DNA of 64,000 bases. It comes from Roridomyces roridus. Lineage: Eukaryota; Basidiomycota; Agaricomycetes; Agaricales; Mycenaceae. A program made the translations under genes and the position numbers. The notes under the pieces were generated by a model. The model had not been told where the DNA came from, made no database searches, and saw only the letters and a program-made list of their open reading frames with translations. Every line of letters starts with the position of its first letter. The stretch's first letter is position 1. This document shows, piece by piece, positions 23,390 through 33,413 of this stretch. The stretch lies in assembly GCA_029378245.1 (NCBI GenBank), contig JARKIF010000024.1:558001-622000 (forward strand). Reading direction: 5' to 3'.

Positions 23390-24324
23390 TTTCTTGACAT
23401 TCTTTATCTCACTTTTTCTGTTTCCTCCGCTACTCACTAACCGATGTATCGAATAGTATCTATACCTAGCTACCGCCCCTCTCTTTACAGTACATACCTA
23501 GTGGCTCACGGACCTGCAGAGACAATGTAATAGGCTACGCTTTACGCTACGGAGGAGGTGTGGTCTGAGCGGACCTGGACGCATTTGATGGCAACAACCC
23601 GACTCTTCTCCTCCTCCCTCCATGTTCCAATATCGGCTCCACCATCATACGCAAGACGATGCTCACTCTACCGGCTTTTCGCAGTCCAAGCCTCGACTAC
23701 ATTGCGCCAGCCACTTGTCAGCCACCTTCAGCGTCGAGGCATGTATAAAAGCCGCTTGTTTTCTGCGTCTTTTTTCCGTCGCCATTTTACAGCTACGACC
23801 CATCCTCCTCGCCTTCTGCTTCCCCTCTTTCCTCGCTGGCTAGTCGTTCAAGAGCCTCTACGCTGGTATCGCCAGTCCCGCCACCGGACCCGCTGGATGG
23901 TCCTTTTTCGTCCGTGGTCGATCGTCGTGGTCGCTCTCCTCATCCACGACGTCGACATCTTCAACTTCATGTGGTATTACCGCAAGGATCGGCACCTGGC
24001 CTGCAAGACGACGATTGACGTGGCGTCAAGAGCCTTGGTTTCCGCCCTCCTCCTCCTCCTCCTCCCGCCCCCTTTGCTCCTGCTCCCACCATAGCCCACG
24101 CTTCGACGTTCCCTTGTCAATATCGCCTACCTGGCTCGACATTGGGTGTTATGCGGTGTTCCGGTCGATGGTCTCGGTGGCTGACGGGTACGTCGCTTCT
24201 CCTCACTTGTGCATGATTTGATACTGACTGCTCGTATGGTTTCCCGCCCGCGGCACGCTCTTCTTGCGTCTCAATGCAACGACCTCGTCCTACGGCTTAC
24301 TTGAAAGGCACTGGCTTCAAGGCT
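23390..24324. other. spacer with CT-rich open frames, no gene supported
   Basis: Plus-strand frames at 23558-24094 and 24015-24221 are long but driven by CT-rich repeats (CTCCTCCTCCTCC near 24050). A TATA-like TATAAAAG lies at 23743. No domain recognised. Confidence 0.3.
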
Positions 24325-24651
24325 TAAGGCCGTCAAACTCTCGGTGAAAGATTTTGAAGGTGTCAAGATCGACTACGTCAATGCTATCGACCTCCTCAAG
24401 CTCGGCGTCGTTGTGCAACGTTCTTACAGGTGTATGGAGTATCCGAGGTACGTCTCTTGGTACTGACGCCCGTTATTCGATCAGTCTTCCCAGTTTATTG
24501 TACATCGTCAACCCGGCGCGGGAGCTGCTCGCAAGGCCGTCCAACCCCCTCCTCAGATCTTCCCGCAGGACGATTCGGTTATCCTCATTAGCGACGGCAT
24601 CGTCCGTCCCATCTATCGCTATTATCTCGCGATGTTGGCTATCGCTTGACT
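24325..24651 (+). other. unidentified multi-exon coding signal
   Basis: Two exons can be read. The first contains RLKAVKLSVKDFEGV and KIDYVNAIDLLKLGVVVQRS. It joins through VYGVSE and a GT-AG intron to FIVHRQPGAGAARKAVQPPP and DDSVILISDGIVRPIY, with the stop at 24649-24651. The composition looks like true protein, but I do not recognise the family and cannot find a convincing start. It could be the 3' end of a gene whose 5' part lies in the CT-rich stretch before it, or a relic. Confidence 0.35.
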
Positions 24652-24725
24652 CTCTCGAATGCGCCCCGACTCCACTCACCCTCCCGTCCACTCGCCCCTA
24701 CCGCCTCTCTCAACCCACACCGCTG

Positions 24726-25004
24726 CCGACTACCCTGCACACACACACACACACCGATCAGAAGGACAGGGAGACGCCAGGTCACCGGAACAGGGACGCC
24801 TCGACCTCGACATGCCTCGCCACCGCCCTCTCGCCGTCACCACCCCCAAGGGCTACGACATGGACGCATGGAGTGCACTGAGTGGAGGGAGACGGCCGAC
24901 GGGCTGTTTTGCTTGGTGGATGTTGATGGAGGGGTGTGATGTGGGGAGGTCTGGGAATGGGTGTGTCAATGTCGATGTCGATGTCGATGTGTCGATGTCA
25001 ATGG
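24726..25004. repeat. two simple-sequence tracts
   Basis: An (AC)n run lies at about 24736-24753, and an imperfect (GTCGAT)n run at about 24967-25001. The long open frames across this stretch follow from these repeats and are not gene evidence. Confidence 0.7.
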
Positions 25005-25389
25005 ATGGCGTGGGGTATCTGGCTTGGAATTTTTCTTTGTTTCTTCTTGCTTGGAACGGACTACGATCTATTATCTCGACATCGTGTACGTGTAACATGC
25101 TGTACTATCTTTGCGCGGGTACTTGCTTCCAGTGGGATCGTGGATGGTTGGAAGTTGGTGTTGGTGGGATGGCACTCCGAGTCGTGAAATGTGGAAGAGC
25201 ATAGCCAGGCGAGGTTCTCCCCATGCGGAGCTCCAGCAAAAGACAAACGGTCCATTTGACATCCTTCTCGACCGCGAGGTACCCAATCTTCGCGACTGGG
25301 TCATCAACCAGCACCCAGTGTGTTTTTCTTGCTGCTAAATACATACATGGATTCAAAAATTCATCAGATGCCCCTTTTCCTGCGGACAT

Positions 25390-27700
25390 ACGTCGACGGG
25401 GAATCGAATTAAACCCACTGAACCCAAATCAAGTGAGCAGACACAGGATTGAAAGGCCTCAACGCAGTACTAGTATTGCAACACAGTACCTACCTTGCGA
25501 AAGGACGGACTGAATGAAAAAAAAAAGGTGATTGTCGACGGGGACACGAAAAAATACATCAGCAAAATAGCATTTTGCTTGCGAACTTTTGGCCCTTGTT
25601 CCGGCTTGTGGCCTTGTATCGGAGCTCCCAGGTTCGAGTCGGAGAGGTGACGAATTTTGTGCGCCCTGGTAAATGATAATTATGGCTGTGGTGGCCTTTC
25701 AGCAACTGTTAGACGGAAAACTGCGCCCCCTAGTAATTTTTCCGCATCCGTACACACCTGGGAACCTAAAGAAAAATGGAAAATAATGTGGTCCCACTGA
25801 CTCGAACGGCCGACCTTGTGGATTCTGGACATAGACTTGCAAACTTGTGAGCTTGCGGGCTTGGTTGGCCTTTTTCGAGCTTGTTCGGGCTTGTTTGGGG
25901 CCGCAAGCAATTTGATAAAAGTCTGATGTACACCGATGGGAACGAATCGATATCACGAACCGAGTGCGAATCGAACGTACTACGGTCCTAGTCGAGCGAG
26001 TCGCTGAGAGCTGGGGGATACTTGGACTCGATCTTCGAAGGTGGCATGAACTCCTGAGTGACATGGACCACAAATCACAGCCAGTTCGCCCCCCAAAAAA
26101 GCGAACATCATGATCGTATGGAAGGATAGGTGTAGCAAAATTATTCAAGACACCGCTAAAAGACTGACACAGAAAAAAAGCACCACCTGGTCGACTGATG
26201 AGAAAAGAGCACAGCCTAGGAAAAAAAACATCCACCATTCAGAAAATGAACTTATGACTGACTGGAGATTTTTTGATGTGACCTCGGCGCGAATTGATCG
26301 CAGAAGCAACGGTCATCCCACATCATGGCCATCAACCAGATGATGGCATGTTTGACGGCCATGATGTGGGTTGTTAACACTGATCCATTGGCACACTGTT
26401 GAACCTGGGGGGTTAATGTCAACAGGCCACTCATAGAAAGATACTTAAGTTCAACAGGATTTGAATGGTAGGGCTAAGGGTCGCAGCGGAGACCTGGAAA
26501 ATTGAACCAAAGTGGGTTGTGATGGGTGTGATGGTCAGTCCGGCCGGAATGTTGCCGCACTACAAGAATCATCAATCATGGATGCACTGGCCAGTCTCCC
26601 AGGACCTGTCATGATCTTCAAATTTTTGCAACTCCCAAGGTTGTGCATTTCTGTAAGGTGGTGCTTTTTTGTCTCTCAAGGTTGTGTCATTTTTCTGATT
26701 GGCACAATAATTTTGCTACCTGTATCCTGCCATATGATCGTGCTTGTATGTTGACGGGGATCGAACCCGCCGCCCACGGGACCGCACAGGACGCGGACCA
26801 GTCGACAACCTGCTTTAGAAGAAGTCATGCATACCCGACCTCCAGATATCGCGACGGAGGAAACTCGTAGATGATGAGTTGCAGTTGTCGACAGTCAGCG
26901 GCCCTGGGAGGAAGATTGAACTGTACGATATCAAAGGCACCGCCGAAGGAAATGGCAGCGAAATGCAAGAAATAAATAAAAAGCGATCCAGAAGATGTCG
27001 GTCATCGCTGTGCAGGGGAATTGAACCCACCACAGGATGATGTAGGGTGCCGCAGTCTTCGTGCGAGTCCTAGACCCAAGGATACAGCGCGATGAAAGGC
27101 CAGGGGCTTCTGCGCATGCATCGGTGTATCGAATTCCCGGACGACCTAAACCGTGGGTTAACCACCCATTTGGCGACCAAAAGCCTTCTTACATTCCTGG
27201 TGAGAGCATCAACGAAGAGAACCCAGGATGCACCGGAAAAAGAAGTGTTCAGCCCGTTCTCGAATGTGTCGACGAGGAATCGAACCTCAGGCCTCAGGCT
27301 CATTTCACCCGAAGTGGACGCTTGAACGGGGAAGGCGACGCAGACAGTAGTCGACAACCTCCATTGCGAGAGGCTGCGACTGAATTTTGAGCTCACCGTG
27401 GAAGAGAGGTCGATTTCTGAATCTAGGATTTCTGCAAACCCAAGCAGAGTCCACGACCTGTGAAGCGTTTCCAACGTGTCGAGACCGACTGGACACAATC
27501 GTGTTGTCGCTGATATAAAAAATAGGAACTCCTCAACACCTGTGAACGCGGGCAAGGAACGCATCCCCGCTTCTTCCATATGAGTATCGAACTGGCCCAT
27601 ATCAACGAGGCAGGTGGTATGCCAAAAAGACAGAGAGACATGGCATACGCATGCGAACTGAAGGGGAGTCGAACCCACGACAGCCGCAGCTTGTATGTAT
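25390..27700 (-). repeat. cluster of tRNA-like (SINE-like) sequences
   Basis: The minus strand carries a series of box-B motifs of the GGTTCGANTCC type at about 25395, 25795, 25975, 26750, 27012, 27268 and 27665. Several are within a longer T-arm, such as GCGGGTTCGATCCCCGT at 26752. The one at 26750 is followed by a body containing TAGCAAAATTATT that recurs in inverted orientation at 26105-26195. No copy folds as an intact tRNA. I read this as a nest of decayed tRNA-derived short interspersed elements. Confidence 0.5.
26317..26370. repeat. hairpin: 19-bp inverted repeat
   Basis: The arms 26317-26335 and 26352-26370 (CCCACATCATGGCC plus ATCAA against its complement) pair at 18 of 19 positions around a 16-nt loop. 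It lies within the SINE-like cluster. It may be a foldback remnant or a cruciform-forming site. Confidence 0.55.
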
Positions 27701-27792
27701 CCAAAGGCCGCAAAGAGATGAAAGATCCGTATATCCGCTCCAAGTATCGAATTCCCAAAGAACCAAAATAAATTTAAAACCAACGGCGCACC

Positions 27793-29078
27793 TTATTCAG
27801 TCAACGCCTTCCAAAAATCGGTCGGCGCACGCCAATACACGCTCCCCTCGCTCTTGGTCCACGGTACTAGCGTACCCGCAAAGAGAAGGATACCGACAAT
27901 ATACGCTGTTCTGATTTCTGCGGTCCAGATCAGTATACAGCCACGAACGAAATCAAGGACACGCACGAGTCCGTTTCTTCGGAAACCGCCTCAACTCGTC
28001 CTGGATTTGCGGCATACCCATGATGTTGCAAAAGATGTGCGCTGTGAGGGGTGGCAGGATGGAAGAGGTGCGGAGGAAGAGGTACGACGTGTGTGCCCCG
28101 AAGACGGTCGTGTAGGCTGTTTGGAAGACTCGGACAAGAATTAGTCAAAAGAAATATAGAGGTAAGACTACTACTCACCGGCACCGAGTAGGGCGCGTTT
28201 CAAAGCGTCTTTGTTCTTCCCGAGGCGGTTGTACGTTTCTCGCGCGTGGTGGAAGTGCGCTGTGGAGTGGATGAGTGAGGGAATGAATACGAATGAACGA
28301 CGCACCGAGACCAAATGCAAGAGGCGCAAAAGCGATCATTTTACCGCGGCTCACACCGTTCATGGCGTAGACTGCGAGCACGCACCCGCGGAAGACGATT
28401 TCCTCCGTCAGAGGGTCCTTTGCATTGTCAAACTCGGATGGTACCATAGGAAGAACCTGCTCACCCAGACATAATTGCGGAATCCAATCAACGAGTAAAA
28501 GACGTCGGTAAAGTCGCGTTGCATCGAGAAGCGATATTGACCGGGGAGAGTTGAAGAGATGTAGGTCACCTAGAGCGGACAGAGGAAGAGGACGGGTGTT
28601 TGAAGGAACGACAAAGCGTTCTCGGGCCACCTCACACCGAGGAGGTTGAGTGTGGTGCCCAGAGTGTGAGCAGACTGCAAGAGTCAGACGCATGGGGGGA
28701 AGTCGGGAAGAAGATGTCGTACGGAGAGAGGGCTGGATTTATAGACCAGGTAGATGACAATGCAGTTGAGCGTAGTAGCGACCGTTACTGCTGCCAACGG
28801 GCGCGGATGACCGCAGGGTCGTCCCGACTCCCAGGCTGCGCGTCCGCGGGTAGAGAGAGCGTGACCTGACGTTCTTGACAAAGTAAAGAAATCCCAAGTA
28901 GGACACCGAGAGCGACAGCGCAAGCAGATGGGCAGTGGTGGAGGACACTGGGTAGCCGTTGAATGGCTGGATCGGTCGCATGGCGGTCGAGAACAAAACA
29001 AACAAAAGCCGCTTGTGCGGCTGTGTGAATCTCTTCTACCTGAAGTGCGAGTAGTGTGTCTGAGGATGGTGCCGGCAA
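27793..29078 (-). CDS. RCE1: CAAX prenyl protease 2 (Rce1 type)
   Basis: An ER membrane endoprotease that removes the -AAX tripeptide from farnesylated or geranylgeranylated proteins such as Ras and mating factors. The ATG at 29078 gives MPAPSSDTLLALQ. An intron then leads to a hydrophobic exon (TTAHLLALSLSVSYLGFLYF). The catalytic core reads DPLTEEIVFRGCVLAVYAMN (the glutamates), then AHFHHARETYNRLGK (His motif) and LTAHIFCNIMGMPQIQDELR (His/Asn motif). The last exon has VGILLFAGTLVPW and SVYWRAPTDFWKALTE with stop TAA at 27793-27795. At least six exons. All known catalytic residues are present, so the gene looks functional. Confidence 0.9.
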
Positions 29079-29662
29079 ACGTATGTCAGGCCAAGTAAGT
29101 ACTTACGCTGCCAGGGAGGATGGTGGCGGTGGTGGAAAGAGAGAGCGTGTCAATTGGTGATGCGATCGCAGGCAAACACGTCAAGCACTTCAGTCACGTC
29201 TCATGCATCATGACTCAGCCTCTTGCCGTTTTCTTCCTTGTTTCTTCCTCTCGCTCGTGCCTTGCAACTCTTGTTCCATACAATCTCGACCTGTTTCAGA
29301 AGGTGTCAGCGATTGGATCGTCTCCTGCAGACTTCATCTTCCCGGCACCATCGGATCCCGACCAAATCCCGAGCCTTCCGGCGACCGCCACCCAGTGCCA
29401 AGAAGCGTTCACAACTCGCAAGCCTTGTTCTCGCATGCCCATTGTAACTTGGACAATAAGGCGTGCTTGACAACCTTGAGACCGAAACTGATGGACCCAC
29501 ACCACGCGCGCCTAGCTTGTTGTTCTCCATCTCCGTCTCCATTCCCTCAGGCTTCTTGTTCCATTATCCTCCCTTGCTTTTGTTCTGCTAGATACTTAAT
29601 CAAGGGCAACCGCTGGCGTTCAACATCACTTCACCTCGACTCTTTGCCCATCTCTCTGTGCT
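29079..29662. promoter_or_regulatory. divergent promoter region
   Basis: This 584-bp spacer separates RCE1 (-) from the small gene at 29663 (+), so it should hold both promoters. CT-rich stretches precede the plus-strand gene. No RNA gene or repeat recognised. Confidence 0.4.
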
Positions 29663-30017
29663 ATGGACTCTTCAGTTCTACAAAAGCTCACGACCATGCA
29701 GGTGGCTGCGGCCCAGCGTATGAATCTGGATTCAGAACTCTCCCAAGTTAAGGAACACAGCGTGGATGCGTTGTACTACGTTTGGTGTGTGCAGCAGATT
29801 CGGTCCCCTGCTTGTTCCACTCACGATTGTTGCCACTTTCAGGCTCACAAAGACGCTGAGATTCCCGGTGTCCTCTGGCGAAGCCCTGTTTGCCACCCAT
29901 CTCAAAGCATTCTTTCGGCCGCGGTGGGACGATGCTTCGTACTTCCACTTCATAGAGAATCTGTTGAACCGTCTCCGGTACACACCACGAGGCCGCCCAA
30001 ATTGGATGCCCCATTGA
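29663..30017 (+). CDS. small uncharacterised protein (98 aa)
   Basis: Two exons join through a GT-AG intron (donor GTGTGT after 29784, acceptor CAG before the second exon). They give 98 residues: MDSSVLQKLTTMQVAAAQRM at the start, EHSVDALYYVWLTKTLRFPV across the junction and RLRYTPRGRPNWMPH at the end. The stop TGA is at 30015-30017. The fact that splicing turns two unrelated frames into one smooth protein supports a real gene. No signal peptide or known domain. Function unknown. Confidence 0.6.
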
Positions 30018-30398
30018 ACTAGTGCGTTTTCTCCGACTAGACCTGTATTCACCTAGACTTGGATTTTTTACAGAACTTGCCTGGTTGAGGAAGGCTTTCG
30101 CTGAGCTTCATTGACTTTGTTTCTATGAGCAATATGTTATTGAAGCGTCGGTCGTTCGGGGTGGTATGCAAGCCTCGTGAAGCATAGCACACATATTGAG
30201 CCCTCTCTTAGATCGCCGGCAAAGTTGCACCCCTGACGACATCAACGGTCACCTCCTCATCCGAAATCTTCATTTAGTATGAAGCCTGGCAGAGCCTGGC
30301 TGTATTTGAGGTCACGAAAAATAGTTGGCAAGCCTGGGGCTCGAACGCGAGACAGTGGAAATCATGTGATGTGTCCCAATACGGTAGCCCTACGTCAT

Positions 30399-30406
30399 CT
30401 ATCGGC
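30399..30406. repeat. left 8-bp target-site duplication of the hAT-like element
   Basis: CTATCGGC lies directly before the element's first base and is repeated exactly at 33079-33086. Confidence 0.85.
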
Positions 30407-33078
30407 TAGGGCTGGGCACCGTACCGTAACGGACACGGCCGTTTTAGTAGACGGCCGTGTGATGACGGTCCGTAAAATTGCAGTCGACATTGCTGACGGT
30501 ACGGGACGGTGCCGTATACGGCCGTATTTCCGTAACATGGCCGTAATTTGATGGTGAGTAATTTCTCTGAGTTACTGCCTGATTAGGAGTATTGAACACA
30601 AGTTTCAACATATCCTATGGTCCAATTGACTCCTTCCATTCATGACCACCCTTTCTGGGGCTCGGAACATCTGCCGCCGTCGACTTCGAAGCTGATGGCG
30701 CGTTGATGTGTTGATGGCGGCTGCCGTAAACATCAACGACACCCCCCGCAGCCCGAGCAAGCCCGCCCACCCAAAGGGGTTGCTATCTCCGCACTTGTAC
30801 ACCCTCCTACATCACTCGGTGAGACAATTCCGATTATTATTCCGACACATCTACCGCGCTGACAGTGTTCACGACAGTATTGCAACTGGGAACGGTCAAT
30901 CAAATATCTGCGATTAGCGAGCGCTGCCGATGGTTAGCCGACGGCCACGCATGACAGGCAGGACCCCGGAGGAGAGGAGTGTTACGTAACAGATAGTTAT
31001 CCGGCGATAAGATTGGGCCACATAGGGGTCAGACATTGGTCAGACACACGGTTTATTTTGTGGCATTCACCCAGCCCTAGGGCTGCAGTTTGAGACCATT
31101 GATTGCTCCACAGTACTAGTGTTGGCTCAAATGCTCACAGTGTAATTCAACCACCATCACAATGACTCGGAAGAACGCGTCAGTTGCTTCGACTCAGTAA
31201 TTTTTAAATTCCAGAGGAAGGGGATTCTGTGGTACGGCCTAGACGACCCCCGTAGGTACCCACATGCTTCATTTGAGCATTCAAGTCTTTCAAATCCGGT
31301 GGCTACCAATATTAATTGTACAATCCCCGCGGGCTGCAACACGGTGAGCTACTGTTGGACTGAATGATGATATACAGGAGTCAACACTCAGAGGTGCTGT
31401 TTCTCAATCCTGCGTGTCTCAGGAATGCATGGTCAATGAATAATTTACGGTGGCAAAAGCCATGCTTGCTTGATTCGTGGCAACCCTGTTAGTGGGGGAG
31501 TGGAATTGAGCTTTCACGGGATATTCACTGGCGAGGAAATGAACGTCCAACCCAAGGAAGTCCGTCATACATGACAGGCTAGAGTACTAGTGTTTTGGAC
31601 AGTCGGCACATGGTTGGTGTTCGAAACGCGACGAAGGAGTCCTAAGATTGAATATGAGTAAGAGATCCTCGAGGTGTAAGTAGACCGTCCTCACAAGGAA
31701 CGAGGGACCACGTACCCATGAGTAGGAACAAGCAGGGCACTGCAAGGACATGCGTTTGACTTGGCGGCAGATCGAAGAGGCGGTCACCGTTGAATTGCGA
31801 GAGCAACACAATGAAGGTTGATCTTGACGTTGTTGCGGGTCAAACGGCTCTGCTCCCTCTTGTAACCAACATGTAGTATCAGGGGTGCGAAGATATGCGC
31901 CGGCCGTGTGCAGTTGTAGTACGGACACATACGGGGAGTGTTGAAGGGGCATCACTGAGAGTATTTAATTAGCACGGGTGTGGAGCAAAGGGACATGTAC
32001 ATCGACGTGAACCGAATGAAAGATTATATACTAGGGTGCATATCCCTGTGCATTCCGGGACTTGCGTCGGAGAGTCCAAGGAGACCCCGAGAGGCAACGA
32101 AGGCGCGGGTTTGAATCATGCGCACGAGGCAAGCAGAGAGAGAACCAGTGCTGAGAACGTGTGAACGAGAAGATGAACCGCGCTGCCCTATGGTTTTCAA
32201 GCGCGTAGCTGGAAGTCGTTGTGATTTGTCTCAGGTGAGAATGCCTGAGCTGGGAACCGATCGAACAGAATGAGATAACGACCATCGGTGGTAGAATGAT
32301 TTGCGCGCCAAACTTATTGGGTGTGGAATGCCAAATAGGACCCCGCGTTCGAATGAAATGTGGATTTTGGAGTTGGGGTGATAGAGCCTTGTCTTTTAGA
32401 CTGCTTTGCTCAGGGAAAGCCCGTTGTGGACGGCTGGCGAATGAACCCACTCACTACTAGTCTCTAGATACCAGCCCGCGGGGCTCGGAGTTGATCGTTG
32501 AGCCATACCGTGGCTCCAGTACTCGAACATGACAAAGAGACCCGAGATTTGAGACCAAGACATCTGAACTTGTCTGTCATTGAAATTCGAGAGGCTTGAA
32601 CGCAACTTGAACGGCGTGCTTGCTACGCGCTTGATCTTGGCTCCATTCCCGGCAGCCCACTGAAGGTTGATCGACGTACTAACTTATAACCGTGGTTATC
32701 GTTGTGGATAGATGTCATTGGAAGGAAAAACAACGCCAAGTGCCGCTGCGCAGATCAAATGGTGTTCAGTGGTGAGCGGTCAAAGCGACCGGATCAAACT
32801 TACGTAAGTGTTTTTCAGGTAAGAATGGTACCGAGGTGGCCGGGGGACCACCCTCGGCGCTCGGCAAATACTCGCCAGTCACTGAAATTTGATTGACTGT
32901 TCCCTGTTGCAATACGACAGATTGTCGAGGATTCCCGTATTACGGCCGTAACGGCCGGATTTATACGGGAAATACGGCACACGGCCGTGTAAACCACACC
33001 ACCAGGGGCCACGGTACGGCACCGTCTCCGTATTACGGAGCCGTATTCCGTGTGATACGGTTACGGTGCCCAGCCCTA
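30407..33078. mobile_element. non-autonomous hAT-like DNA transposon
   Basis: The element is 2672 bp. It begins TAGGGCTGGGCACCGTA and ends with the inverted counterpart (GGTGCCCAGCCCTA), and is flanked by a perfect 8-bp duplication. TIRs starting T/CAGGG with 8-bp target duplications are the hAT signature. Both ends carry several copies of the palindromic motif ACGGCCGT, which looks like hAT subterminal transposase-binding repeats (about 30430-30545 and 32935-32995). No transposase frame exists inside; the longest frames are under 140 codons without recognisable domains. It would need a transposase in trans. Confidence 0.85.
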
Positions 33079-33086
33079 CTATCGGC
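33079..33086. repeat. right 8-bp target-site duplication of the hAT-like element
   Basis: CTATCGGC directly follows the element's last base and matches 30399-30406. Confidence 0.85.
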
Positions 33087-33413
33087 CTTCCGCCAAGGGG
33101 TCGTGATTGACAGCAGACTAACATCCAGAGCTACACTGGAATAGCAATTGTGCAGGGACACATTGTTCCAAGGAGTCTGTGGTGGTGGCTAGCGACAAGG
33201 ACTGTAGCGTCACTGATCCGTTGCTGATCTAAGCAGTTCGCGACAAGTGACCCATGATCAGCTTCTGATTGCCGAGTACCTCATCCCTGTCAAGGTCTGC
33301 TCCATAAATACTTCTGCCACGTCAGGACCTCTCTTATCCTCTCACCTACACCACACCCTATTCAATGTCTCTACCAATAGCTGAAATGCAGACAGGAACA
33401 CATTTTCATATCT

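Noticed and set aside
24646..25204. Overlapping plus-strand frames with His-Thr and Val-Asp runs
   Set aside because: They are translations of (AC)n and (GTCGAT)n microsatellites.
26690..26830. Functional tRNA gene at 26750 (minus)
   Set aside because: The T-arm is good, but the acceptor stem pairs at only about five of seven positions and no proper D or anticodon arm can be drawn.
27070..27783. Minus-strand frame of 237 codons
   Set aside because: It runs through several tRNA-like motifs of the SINE-like cluster and shows no protein domain.
30407..33078. Hidden transposase or cargo gene inside the hAT-like element
   Set aside because: No frame over 140 codons has a recognisable domain (no hAT dimerisation or BED finger motifs), and no splice-joined model appeared.
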